Source: Kitasatospora purpeofusca (GTDB lineage Bacteria > Actinomycetota > Actinomycetes > Streptomycetales > Streptomycetaceae). From it: 64,000 nt of DNA. Shown piece by piece: positions 50,190 through 59,541 of the stretch (positions within the stretch are counted from its first letter, which is position 1; each line of letters starts with the position of its first letter). The translations under genes and the position numbers were made by a program. The stretch is from assembly GCF_000718025.1 (NCBI RefSeq), contig NZ_JODS01000006.1, positions 186,001 to 250,000 on the forward strand, given 5' to 3'. Under the pieces are notes generated by a model. That model was not told the origin of the DNA. It saw nothing but the letters and a program-made list of their open reading frames with translations, and ran no database searches.

Positions 50190-50789
50190 TCAGACCCAGA
50201 GGTCGGTGATCCGCACGCCGAGCTCGGTGAGCAGTCCGCGCAGCAGCGGCAGCGAGAGCCCGATGACATTGCCCGGGTCGCCGTCGATGCCCTCGACGAA
50301 CGGGGCCGAACGGCCGTCCAGGGTGAACGCCCCGGCCACGTGCAGCGGCTCACCGGTCGCGATGTACGCGGCGACCTCGGCGTCGTCCGGGGTGCCGAAG
50401 CGGACGGTGGTGGAGGCGGTGGCGGAGGCCTGCCGGCCGGTGGTGGTGTCGATCACGCAGTGGCCGGTGCGCAGCACGCCGGCCCGGCCGCGCATGGCCT
50501 GCCAGCGGGCCAGCGCCTCGGCCTCGTCGGCGGGCTTGCCGAGGGCCTGGCCGTCCAGCTCCAGCACCGAGTCGCAGCCGATCACCAGTTCGCCCTCGGT
50601 GAGGGTCGCGGCGACGGCCTTGGCCTTGGCCTCGGCGAGCACGAGGGCGAGTTCGGCGGGGGTGGCGGCGGTGATGGCGTCCTCGTCGACGCCGCTGACC
50701 ACCACGCGCGGGTCGAGGCCCGCCTGACGCAGCAGCCCGAGCCGGGCGGGGGAGGCGGAGGCGAGCACGAGGGAGCGACGGTCGGTCAT
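50190..50789 (-). CDS. maf: Maf family nucleotide pyrophosphatase
   Basis: 199 residues, start ATG 50787-50789. Maf/YhdE-like nucleoside triphosphate pyrophosphatase that removes non-canonical or dTTP/UTP-type nucleotides. Signatures: SLVLASASPARLGLLRQAG (residues 6-24), GCDSVLELDGQALGKP (about 70-85) and the C-terminal FVEGIDGDPGNVIGLSLP (about 165-182). The substrate loop differs between Maf subfamilies and is not decided here. Next to the carboxylase genes, as usual in Streptomyces. Confidence 0.92.
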   Translation of the reverse strand: MTDRRSLVLASASPARLGLLRQAGLDPRVVVSGVDEDAITAATPAELALVLAEAKAKAVAATLTEGELVIGCDSVLELDGQALGKPADEAEALARWQAMRGRAGVLRTGHCVIDTTTGRQASATASTTVRFGTPDDAEVAAYIATGEPLHVAGAFTLDGRSAPFVEGIDGDPGNVIGLSLPLLRGLLTELGVRITDLWV

Positions 50790-50833
50790 GCCACCAGGGT
50801 AGAGGGCTGCTCCGGGCGGTCGTTCTGCGGTCG

Positions 50834-50959
50834 TCAGACCATCAGCAGGACGGCGATCACCAGGGCGAGGACGGCGAGCACATGACCGGCCCGGTGCAGC
50901 CGCCGCTGCATGCGCCGGGCTTCCGGGGAGGGCTCGTCGCGGGGGTCTGACCAGAGCAT
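50834..50959 (-). CDS. 41-aa membrane protein (resembles morphogenic membrane protein MmpB)
   Basis: 41 residues from ATG 50957-50959: MLWSDPRDEPSPEARRMQRR, then a single hydrophobic helix AGHVLAVLALVIAVLLMV at the C terminus. The MLWSDP start, size and position next to maf and the carboxylase genes agree with what I remember of Streptomyces MmpB, a small protein linked to sporulation and antibiotic production. Recall only; a database check is needed for the name. A frame extending upstream to 51391 is not coding, since it crosses the hairpin repeats. Confidence 0.65.
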   Translation of the reverse strand: MLWSDPRDEPSPEARRMQRRLHRAGHVLAVLALVIAVLLMV

Positions 50960-51052
50960 CGTTCCAGGGTGCGCCCCCGCTCGGCGGGGCGCCTGAGTAT
51001 CCGTACTCAGCTTTCGGGGCAATCCGGGCTCTGCGCGGGGTGCTCCTTCCTG

Positions 51053-51088
51053 CCGCATTTTGCAAAGTGGGCACTTTGCAAAATGCGG
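51053..51088. repeat. Palindromic pair related to CACTTTGCAAAGTG, locus 2
   Basis: Perfect 17-bp inverted repeat CCGCATTTTGCAAAGTG / CACTTTGCAAAATGCGG (51053-51069, 51072-51088), 2-nt spacer. Each arm holds one 14-bp unit with a single change from CACTTTGCAAAGTG, mirrored in the other arm. About 95 bp upstream of the 41-aa membrane protein gene. Confidence 0.85.
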
Positions 51089-51208
51089 GCACTGAGCGGT
51101 GGTGGCACGGGTGGTCGCTCGGTGGTCGCACCGTGGAAGTTCGGATCTTGCCTGGTGAGCGACCGTTGCGGGGCCCGCTCCGCCCGGGCGGAGCGGGCCC
51201 CGTGGGTG

Positions 51209-51246
51209 CGTGCACTTTGCAAAGTGCCGACTTTGCAAAGTGCACG
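51209..51246. repeat. Palindromic pair of CACTTTGCAAAGTG, locus 3
   Basis: Perfect 17-bp inverted repeat CGTGCACTTTGCAAAGT / ACTTTGCAAAGTGCACG (51209-51225, 51230-51246), 4-nt spacer; unit centres are 16 bp apart, as at locus 2. Same family as 20515-20582. Confidence 0.85.
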
Positions 51247-51341
51247 AACGGCGGAACGACACGGGGGCGGCACCGGGAACGGGACTGGGAACGGGAACCG
51301 GACCAGAAGCACGAACGGCCGTGGCAGCGGCACCGGAAACA

Positions 51342-51388
51342 GGAACGGCCGCTCGGCACTGCGCGCTGCAGTGCCGAGCGGCCGTTCC
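51342..51388 (-). terminator. Hairpin downstream of the carboxylase epsilon gene (distal)
   Basis: Perfect 21-bp stem (arms 51342-51362 and 51368-51388), 5-nt loop; the arms begin GGAACGGCCGCTCGGCACTG. Second of two adjoining hairpins after the pccB-epsilon operon. Confidence 0.75.
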
Positions 51389-51389
51389 C

Positions 51390-51427
51390 ACCGGCTCCGG
51401 TGCCGCCGTGGCGGCACCGGAGCCGGT
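51390..51427 (-). terminator. Hairpin downstream of the carboxylase epsilon gene (proximal)
   Basis: Perfect 18-bp stem ACCGGCTCCGGTGCCGCC / GGCGGCACCGGAGCCGGT (51390-51407, 51410-51427), 2-nt loop, 17 bp past the epsilon-chain stop. Probably the main terminator. Confidence 0.8.
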
Positions 51428-51444
51428 CGGTGCCGAGCGGTGGG

Positions 51445-51666
51445 CTAACCGGCCCAGCCGGAGGTGCGCCAGGCGTTGACGCCGGGGCGCGGGGTCGCGC
51501 GCAGCCGGCGCGCGCGGTCGTTCCAGGCGGAGTCCGGGCCGTCGCCCGCGCGGCGGGCCGCCTCGGCGGCGGCCTGCGCGGCGGCGGCCCGGGACTGGAC
51601 CACCGCCAGGACGGTGGCCAGCTCCTCGGGGGTCGGCTGCCCGTGCAGCACATGGATCGGGGCCAT
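51445..51666 (-). CDS. Acyl-CoA carboxylase epsilon subunit
   Basis: 73 residues from ATG 51664-51666. Family features are IHVLHGQPTPEELATVLAVV (residues 4-23), an Ala-rich helix, and the C-terminal WNDRARRLRATPRPGVNAWRTSGW, which is diagnostic of the actinobacterial epsilon chain. The subunit strengthens or is required for the beta-alpha complex activity. It lies 35 bp after the beta chain stop and is certainly in the same operon. Confidence 0.93.
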   Translation of the reverse strand: MAPIHVLHGQPTPEELATVLAVVQSRAAAAQAAAEAARRAGDGPDSAWNDRARRLRATPRPGVNAWRTSGWAG

Positions 51667-51701
51667 GCTCAATCCTCTCGCGTTCCTCCTGGGAGGAGCC
51701 A

Positions 51702-53291
<1,590 letters not shown>

Positions 53292-53546
53292 TCCGGTGGC
53301 TCTCCCTGATCCTGGGCCGCGACCTGTTTTCGGTGGCGCGGGCCGGGTGGGGGCGGCGCGGACGAGGGGTGCAGGGCGGCACAACGAACTACCGTTGGGT
53401 AGCGTAGCCAGCGCGGAGGGTCCGACGTAATGTCCGGCGGTTATGGTCAGCGCCACAGTGTCGTCGGTGCCCGTTCTGGGGGACGATGGGACGGCGTACG
53501 GCCTCCCGGCCGGTGCCGGCCGCGGTGTCCGCCTAGGGTGAGCCGC

Positions 53547-54446
53547 ATGACCTCCGACACCCCCCGCCGCAGTGGACTGCGCGGACTCGGCCACGCCGGA
53601 CCGTCGCCGTGGACCGACCTCGACCGCCCGCCGCTGGACGCCGCCACGCTCCGCCGGGACCTGGTGCGCCCCGGTGGGCTCTGGACCTCGCTGGACGTCG
53701 TCGAGGAGACCGGCTCCACCAACACCGACCTCGCCGCCCGGGCCCGCGCGGGCGCGCCGCAGGGGGCGGTGCTGATCGCCGAGTCGCAGAGCTCCGGCCG
53801 CGGCCGGCTGGAACGGCAGTGGACCGCGCCCGCCCGCTCCGGGCTCTTCCTCTCCCTCCTGCTTCGCCCGGACGAGGTACCCGTCGAACGGTACGGCTGG
53901 TTGCCGATCCTGGTCGGCGTCGCCGCCGCGAGCACCCTGAGCCGGGTCGCCGAGGTCGAGGTCGGCCTGAAGTGGCCCAACGACCTCCAGGTGGAGGTCG
54001 ACGGCGCGGAGCGCAAGATCGGCGGCATCCTGACCGAGCTGGGCGGCGGGGCGGTGGTCGCCGGACTGGGCCTCAACGTGTCGCTGCGGGCCGCCGAACT
54101 GCCCGTCCCCACCGCCGCCTCGCTGGCCCTGGCCGGTGCCGCCGTCACCGACCGGACCACCCTGCTGCGCGCGCTGCTGCGCGAGTTCGCCGAGCTGTAC
54201 GGGGAGTGGACGGTCGCCGGCGGGGACCCGCACACCAGCGGCCTGCTGCGCGCGTACGCGCAGCGCTGCACCACCCTGGGCCGCCCGGTGAAGGTGCTGC
54301 TGCCCGGCGACCGGGAACTGATCGGCGAGGCGGTCGCGGTGGACGGGTCCGGGCAACTGGTGGTCCGTACCCCGGACGGGGGTCGGCGGGCGGTCGGCGC
54401 GGGGGACGTCGTCCATGTGCGCCCGGAGCCGCGCGACGGGCGGTAG
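53547..54446 (+). CDS. birA: Biotin-[acetyl-CoA-carboxylase] ligase
   Basis: 299 residues. BirA/LplA catalytic fold: the biotin-binding ETGSTNTDLAARARAGAP, the ATP loop SQSSGRGRLERQWTAPARSG (GRGRxxR) and KWPNDLQVEVDGAERKIGGIL, followed by the C-terminal SH3-like domain. There is no N-terminal helix-turn-helix, so it is a ligase only and not a repressor. It biotinylates the AccA2 carrier domain. ATG 53547 lies 7 nt after TAGGGT (53534-53539), so the mRNA is probably leaderless. Divergent from the beta-chain operon it serves. Confidence 0.94.
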   Translation: MTSDTPRRSGLRGLGHAGPSPWTDLDRPPLDAATLRRDLVRPGGLWTSLDVVEETGSTNTDLAARARAGAPQGAVLIAESQSSGRGRLERQWTAPARSGLFLSLLLRPDEVPVERYGWLPILVGVAAASTLSRVAEVEVGLKWPNDLQVEVDGAERKIGGILTELGGGAVVAGLGLNVSLRAAELPVPTAASLALAGAAVTDRTTLLRALLREFAELYGEWTVAGGDPHTSGLLRAYAQRCTTLGRPVKVLLPGDRELIGEAVAVDGSGQLVVRTPDGGRRAVGAGDVVHVRPEPRDGR

Positions 54447-54786
54447 AACGGGCTCGTCCGGGCGGTCCTGCGGGTGGTCGTAGGCGTGGCCGCAAGGGCG
54501 GCCGCAAGGGCAGCGGAACGGCCCGGGCGCGGCGGCGCGGGGCGGCACCGGCCGGGGCGTGCGCCGTCCCCGTACCGTCCCCGTGCCGCCCCGTGCCGGA
54601 CCCTGCGCCGGACGGGTCGCGCGCCGTGCGCCGGGCGGGTCACCGTGCCTCCCCTTACCTCCCCTTGACTCGGGCGGATGCCCCGGATCGCGCGATTCCG
54701 TGCGAACATTCCACCTGGCAGCAGTGTGAGGCGCGCCACTGCCCGAACGGGGGCGGCCGCGCCCGCACTGGCACGACACGAGGCGA
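54447..54786. other. Intergenic stretch, nothing supported
   Basis: 340 bp between birA and the adenylate cyclase gene. It contains CCGTCCCCGTACCG-type C-rich repeats (about 54560-54600) and probably the adenylate cyclase promoter; no gene or clear hairpin was found. Confidence 0.5.
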
Positions 54787-55965
54787 GTGCGGCGACCGCA
54801 CGGGGACGGACCGGTGGCAGAGGACGGCAGCAACGGCGGCGGCAACGGCGCCGACGGCAACGGCGGCCCGGCGGGCTCCGACGACCAGACCGTCGCCCTC
54901 GACCTCGAACGCCTGATCCTGGACGCGCCACGCCGCTACACCCCGTACCAGGCCGCGCGGGCCGCCGACGTCCCGATGGAACTGGCCACCCGCTTCTGGC
55001 GGGCGATGGGCTTCCCGGACATCGGCCAGTCCAGGGCGCTGACCGACGGCGACGTGATCGCGCTGCGCCGACTGGCGGGCCTGGTCGAGTCGGGCCTGCT
55101 GAGCGAGTCGATGGCGATCCAGGTGGCCCGGTCCACGGGGCAGACCACGGCCCGGCTCGCGGGCTGGCAGATGGACACCTTCCTGGAGAACCTCACCCAG
55201 TCCGTCGAGCCCGGTCTCACCCGGGCCGATGTCGCCTACCCGCTGGTCGAGCTGCTGCTGCCGGAGCTGGAGCAGTTCCTGGTGTACGTCTGGCGCCGGC
55301 AGCTGGCGGCCGTCACCGGCCGGGTGGTGCAGGCCGCCGAGGACAACGAGATCACCAGCGGCCGGCTCGCGGTGGGCTTCGCCGACCTGGTCGGCTTCAC
55401 CCGGCTGTCCCGGCGGCTGGAGGAGGAGGAGCTCGGCGAGCTGGTCGAGACCTTCGAGAACACCTGTTCCGACCTGATCGTGGGCCGGGGCGGCCGGGTG
55501 ATCAAGACGCTCGGCGACGAGATCCTGTTCGTCTCCGAGGATCCGGTGATCGCGGCCGGGATCGCGCTCAGCCTGATCGAGGCGCTGGCCGAGGACGACA
55601 CCATCCCCGCCCTGCGGGTCGGCATGGCCTTCGGCACGGTCACCTCGCGGATGGGCGACGTGTTCGGCACCACGGTGAACCTGGCCAGCCGGCTCACCTC
55701 GATCGCGCCCAAGGACGCGGTGCTGATCGACGGCGAGTTCGCGGCCGCGCTGGAGCAGTACGGCAGTGTGGCGCCGCCCGGCGAGGACGGGTCCGGGCTG
55801 GCCGACGCCCTGTCGGTGGCCGCGGGGCTGCCGCCCACCGGGCAGCACGGACCGCTGCCGGACGCGGGGCACCGGTTCAATCTGCAGCCGATGTGGCGCC
55901 GCCCGGTGCGGGGGCTCGGGCTGGTCGAGCCGTGGCTGCTCTCCCGGCGGCCGCACAGCGAGTAG
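54787..55965 (+). CDS. cya: Class III adenylate cyclase
   Basis: 392 residues from GTG 54787 (GTG 54814 is an alternative). An N-terminal helical regulatory region (about residues 40-185) precedes the cyclase domain (about 190-310): FADLVGFTRLSRRL carries the first metal Asp, KTLGDEILF the second metal Asp and substrate Lys, and FGTTVNLASRLTS the transition-state Asn/Arg. Makes cAMP from ATP. Single cya genes in Streptomyces act in spore germination and development. Here it precedes a GGDEF gene, putting two cyclic-nucleotide enzymes side by side. Confidence 0.92.
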   Translation: MRRPHGDGPVAEDGSNGGGNGADGNGGPAGSDDQTVALDLERLILDAPRRYTPYQAARAADVPMELATRFWRAMGFPDIGQSRALTDGDVIALRRLAGLVESGLLSESMAIQVARSTGQTTARLAGWQMDTFLENLTQSVEPGLTRADVAYPLVELLLPELEQFLVYVWRRQLAAVTGRVVQAAEDNEITSGRLAVGFADLVGFTRLSRRLEEEELGELVETFENTCSDLIVGRGGRVIKTLGDEILFVSEDPVIAAGIALSLIEALAEDDTIPALRVGMAFGTVTSRMGDVFGTTVNLASRLTSIAPKDAVLIDGEFAAALEQYGSVAPPGEDGSGLADALSVAAGLPPTGQHGPLPDAGHRFNLQPMWRRPVRGLGLVEPWLLSRRPHSE

Positions 55966-56344
55966 CGCGCGGCCCTCCCGGCCGGTCGCCGATCCCGTCA
56001 CCCTCTTCTGCCCTTTCCTGCCCCGTCCCTGCCCTGTCCTGCCCCTGTCCTGCGCTGCGGCGCCGTCCGACGGGTGGCCCGTCGCGCCACGCCGAACGGT
56101 TGAAGGCCGCGCGGTCCGGCGAATCCCGACTCCCAAACGGGGCATAACCGAACGAAACCGCCATAGTCTTGGTGCAGGCGCTCCGGTCCGGGCGGCCGGA
56201 GTGGCGAACCGTCGGGCGGGTAACCGATGTCGGACGGGTAGGACCTTCGGGAGCCTTCGGTGGTCATGCCGGCACGGACGGTGCGGGCACGGCGGTCGTC
56301 CGCCGACCATCAGGAGGACCGGGTACAGGGAACGAGGCGAGCCG
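55966..56344 (+). other. 379-bp leader region between cya and the GGDEF gene
   Basis: Contains a C/T-rich tandem repeat of CCTGCCC(C/T)GT type (about 56010-56055), a hairpin CTCCGG-N9-CCGGAG (56179-56199) and a repeated motif GTCGG(G/A)CGGGTA (about 56211-56241). It may hold a promoter and long leader for the GGDEF gene. No known riboswitch was recognised. Confidence 0.45.
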
Positions 56345-58228
56345 GTGAGCAGTGAGGCGATCATGACGGACCGCGACTGCGACCGGACGCGGCAGCCGGC
56401 GGCCGCCGCGTCGGTGCCCCCCGTTCCCGGGGTGCCCGGCACCCCCGTCGGCGGTGCGGCCACCGACGCGCGGCTGACGGCCGTGGTCGAGCTCGCCCAG
56501 GACATGGCCGGGGCGCTCACCCCGCTGGAGGCCGTCCGGGCCGCCGCCGCCCGTGCCACCGGGGCACTCGACGCCGCCATGGCCGCCGTCTCGGTCTGGG
56601 ACCGCGAGTCCGGCCGGCTGCGGGTCCTGGTCAACCACGGCGAGCTCTCCCCCGGGGAGGAGGAGCTGCCCGAGGACGAGTCCTACCCGGTCGCCGACTT
56701 CCCCGAGATCGTCACCTACCTGGAGGAGCGCTGGACCACCGGCCGGCTGCCGCGCGCATGGGTGCAGACCGCCGACAACTCCCAGCCGCACTCCGGTCAC
56801 GCCCACCCGACCGCCGGCGCGTACTGCCAGGAGCGCGCCGCCGCGCTGCGCCGGCGCGGCCGGGCCTGCTGCGTGGTCGCGCCGATCGTGCTGCACGGGC
56901 AGGCCTGGGGCGAGCTCTACCTGGCCCGGACCGCCGGGGCGGCCGAGTTCACCGAGGCCGACGCCGACTACGCGACCCTGCTCGCCGCCCAGATCTCGGC
57001 CGGCCTCGCCCAGACCGAGCGCCTCGCCGACCTGCGCAAGCTCGCCTTCTCCGATCCGCTCACCGGCCTCGCCAACCGGCGCGCGGTGGACGCCCGGCTG
57101 GAGAGCGCGCTGGCCGCCCACAACCGGGACAACACCGTGGTGTCCCTGGTGGTCTGCGACGTCAACGGCCTCAAGCGGGTCAACGACCAGCTGGGGCACG
57201 AGGTGGGCGACCGGCTGCTGGAACGCTTCGCCCACCAGCTGTCCCTGGCCGCCGCGAAGCTTCCCGGGAGCCTCGCGGCGCGGCTCGGCGGCGACGAGTT
57301 CTGCCTGCTCGTCGAGGGCCGCAAGTCGGACGAGGTGGTCGCCGTCGCCGAGGAGCTGTGCGCGCGGGCGCTGGCCCTGGCCGACGGCGAGGGCGTCGCC
57401 TGCGGGGTCGCCTCCACCGGGGACTCCATCGGCCCCGTCACCACCCCCGACCGGCTCTTCCGGCTCGCCGACGCCGCCCAGTACCGGGCCAAGGCCGCCC
57501 GCGCCGCGCACCCGGTGGTGGCCGGCCGCAGCCACGGGCCCGGCTTCGCGCCCGACCCGACGGTGCTGCTCGCGGACGCCGCCGACCCGCAGTACCGCAC
57601 CGACGGGCGCCCCCGGTCCGGCGGCCGGGCCGGTACCGGCGACCGCCGGCGGTTCCGCGGCGCCGCGCACAGTGCCGACCCCGGGCAGCTGCTCACGGCG
57701 GTGCTCGCCGCGCTCGACCGGCAGGGCACCGCCCGCGCCGTCCACCCGGCCGACACCATGGGCAAGCTCGCCGTGGTCGCCGAGACCACGGCCCGGCTGC
57801 TGGACGCGGTCGGCTGGTGGATCTCCTACGTGCCGCCCGGGTCGCAGCTGATGCACACCGCGCGGCACGCCGTCTACCGGATGACCAGCGGGCCGAGCAG
57901 CACCCGGGCGGAGACCCAGCGCGCCCAGATCGAGGCCCCGGACGCCGTCTTCGACCTCCGCCACTACCCGCTGACCCGGACCGCCGTGCGCGGCGGCGCC
58001 TTCGCGCTGCGCGCCGGGGCGGCGGGCAACGACCCGGCGGAGGAGGCCATGCTGGTGGTCTCCGGCTACCGCGGCATGGTCGCGGCCGGCGGCCAGAACC
58101 CGGCGGGCGGCTGGCTCCTCGAACTCTTCGCCGACGACGCGACCCTCCCGCTCGGCCAGGTCGCCTCCGCCCTCCGCGCCCTCGTCGCCGTCGCCCTCGC
58201 CGGCCCCGCCTCCCCGCCGGGCGTCTGA
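56345..58228 (+). CDS. GAF-GGDEF diguanylate cyclase-like protein
   Basis: 627 residues from GTG 56345 (ATG 56363 is an alternative six codons on). An N-terminal GAF domain (about residues 40-225) precedes a GGDEF domain (about 235-395) with intact catalytic motif LGGDEF near residue 318 and SDPLTGLANRRAVDARL at its start. There is no RxxD inhibitory site five residues before GGDEF. A C-terminal region of about 180 residues (about 440-620) resembles a second sensor-like domain. Predicted to make c-di-GMP, a controller of Streptomyces development. Cytoplasmic, no membrane helix. Confidence 0.9.
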   Translation: MSSEAIMTDRDCDRTRQPAAAASVPPVPGVPGTPVGGAATDARLTAVVELAQDMAGALTPLEAVRAAAARATGALDAAMAAVSVWDRESGRLRVLVNHGELSPGEEELPEDESYPVADFPEIVTYLEERWTTGRLPRAWVQTADNSQPHSGHAHPTAGAYCQERAAALRRRGRACCVVAPIVLHGQAWGELYLARTAGAAEFTEADADYATLLAAQISAGLAQTERLADLRKLAFSDPLTGLANRRAVDARLESALAAHNRDNTVVSLVVCDVNGLKRVNDQLGHEVGDRLLERFAHQLSLAAAKLPGSLAARLGGDEFCLLVEGRKSDEVVAVAEELCARALALADGEGVACGVASTGDSIGPVTTPDRLFRLADAAQYRAKAARAAHPVVAGRSHGPGFAPDPTVLLADAADPQYRTDGRPRSGGRAGTGDRRRFRGAAHSADPGQLLTAVLAALDRQGTARAVHPADTMGKLAVVAETTARLLDAVGWWISYVPPGSQLMHTARHAVYRMTSGPSSTRAETQRAQIEAPDAVFDLRHYPLTRTAVRGGAFALRAGAAGNDPAEEAMLVVSGYRGMVAAGGQNPAGGWLLELFADDATLPLGQVASALRALVAVALAGPASPPGV

Positions 58229-58408
58229 CTCCAGGGGCGAGTGCCGGGACCCGGGTGCGCGGGGGAGTGTGGTGCTTCGGTGACCGGTTGGTTCCGAGCG
58301 GGTCGCGGTCCGGTCCTGGGGGTGGGCGGGGCGGGGCGGGCGTGGGATGGTGTCGGCGGTCGGCGGGCCGTCGGGGTCGCGCCGGATCGATGACGGGGGT
58401 TGATTCCT

Positions 58409-58762
58409 GTGCGTGCTCGGGTGACGGGCCTGGTGCTCTCCGCGGTGCTCGCGTTCGGCGGGACGGCGTTGGCGGCCGCGCCGGCGGCCTCGGCCGCTCC
58501 GACGGTTTCGGTGGTTTCGGCGGCCCCGGCGGCCGCTGCCGGGGCGCGGACGGCGGCGGGGCAGGGTGCCGGGCAGGTCGGGGCGGCGGCGGAGCGCCAC
58601 GACGCCGCGCAGCTGGCCGCGTCCAAGGACAAGTCGAAGAAAAAGAAGAAGAAGGGCCTCGGCAAGATCATCGGACTGGTGATCGGCATCGGCGTGGTGC
58701 TGGTGGTGATCGCGGTGATCGTCGTCGTGGTGCTGATGCTGCGCCGCCGCAACCGGTCCTGA
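58409..58762 (+). CDS. Secreted/anchored protein with Lys-rich juxtamembrane segment
   Basis: 117 residues from GTG 58409 (a TTG at 58400 is also in frame). Signal peptide (about residues 1-30), Ala-rich middle, then KDKSKKKKKKGLGK, and a strong C-terminal helix (IIGLVIGIGVVLVVIAVIVV) ending RRRNRS. Topology is ambiguous because positive charges flank the helix on both sides. No family recognised. Confidence 0.7.
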   Translation: MRARVTGLVLSAVLAFGGTALAAAPAASAAPTVSVVSAAPAAAAGARTAAGQGAGQVGAAAERHDAAQLAASKDKSKKKKKKGLGKIIGLVIGIGVVLVVIAVIVVVVLMLRRRNRS

Positions 58763-58787
58763 GGACGGGGCCCGGGGCCGGGCGCGC

Positions 58788-59396
58788 TCAGTCCCGGGCG
58801 GGGCCGAGCGCGCCCAGGACGGCCGCGACGACCTGGTCGGCGTAGCCGGGGTCGAGCGGGCCGAGGCCGTGCAGCCAGCGGTAGTACAGCGGGCCGTAGA
58901 GGAGTTCGACCGCGAGGTCGAGGTCCGCGTCGGCGCGCAGCTGTCCGGCCTCGCGGGCGGTCCGCAGGCGTTCGCGGGTGACGGTCAGCAGCGGGTCGAG
59001 CAGGCGTTCGCGGTAGTCGCGCAGCAGGGCGGGGTCGGTGAGCACCTCGGCGGTGAGGGCGCGGCCGGTCCGGTCGAAGGCGGGGTCGGCGAGTTCGAGG
59101 GCGGTGAGCCGCAGGACGGTCCGCAGGTCCTCGCCGAGGTCGCCGGTGTCGGGGAGGGCGAGGCTGCCGGAGGGGTCCTCGCTGGCGGCGAGGAAGGCGT
59201 CGAAGACGACGGCGCCCTTGGAGGGCCACCAGCGGTAGATGGTCTGCTTGCCGACGCCGGCGCGGGCGGCGATCTTCTCGATGGTGAGCTTGCCGATGCC
59301 GAGTTCGGCGACGAGTTCGGCGGCGGCGGTGAGGATGGCCGCGCGGCTCTGCTCGTTGCGGCGGCTGGGGTCGGGGGTGTTCTGCGGTCCGGTCAT
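58788..59396 (-). CDS. TetR family transcriptional regulator
   Basis: 202 residues from ATG 59394-59396, 7 nt from TAGGAT (59404-59409, minus strand), hence probably leaderless. N-terminal helix-turn-helix: AAILTAAAELVAELGIGKLT, IEKIAARAGVGKQTIYRWWP (about residues 19-60); C-terminal ligand domain is TetR_C_16-like. Divergent from a macrolide-type glycosyltransferase gene, with two 17-bp dyads between, so it probably represses itself and that gene until its ligand (perhaps a macrolide) arrives. Confidence 0.92.
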   Translation of the reverse strand: MTGPQNTPDPSRRNEQSRAAILTAAAELVAELGIGKLTIEKIAARAGVGKQTIYRWWPSKGAVVFDAFLAASEDPSGSLALPDTGDLGEDLRTVLRLTALELADPAFDRTGRALTAEVLTDPALLRDYRERLLDPLLTVTRERLRTAREAGQLRADADLDLAVELLYGPLYYRWLHGLGPLDPGYADQVVAAVLGALGPARD

Positions 59397-59418
59397 GGGC
59401 GCCATCCTACCGAGATGG

Positions 59419-59435
59419 CGAGACGGTCCGTATCG
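59419..59435. promoter_or_regulatory. TetR operator, site 1
   Basis: CGAGACG-GTC-CGTATCG, a dyad with 6 of 7 matched bases per arm. Same layout as the perfect site 2 at 59480-59496. It overlaps the TetR gene promoter. Confidence 0.65.
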
Positions 59436-59479
59436 TCTTGACAGTTCGGATTCGCCGATGCATGCTGGTGGAACGTCAG

Positions 59480-59496
59480 CGAGACGAACCGTCTCG
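59480..59496. promoter_or_regulatory. TetR operator, site 2
   Basis: Perfect dyad CGAGACG-AAC-CGTCTCG, 46 bp upstream of the glycosyltransferase start, centre 61 bp from site 1. Confidence 0.7.
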
Positions 59497-59541
59497 TCTC
59501 GACAAGAGCCCGAGTCGCAGCCTTTCGAGAGGACCACCGAG

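Noticed and set aside
50834..51391. 185-codon version of the 41-aa membrane protein gene
   Set aside because: The extra N terminus is encoded across the CACTTTGCAAAGTG hairpins and is Cys/Arg-rich noise; MLWSDP at 50959 is a natural start.
54655..56634. 659-codon minus-strand frame over the adenylate cyclase and GGDEF genes
   Set aside because: Antisense to two well-supported enzymes with clear catalytic motifs; no product features of its own.
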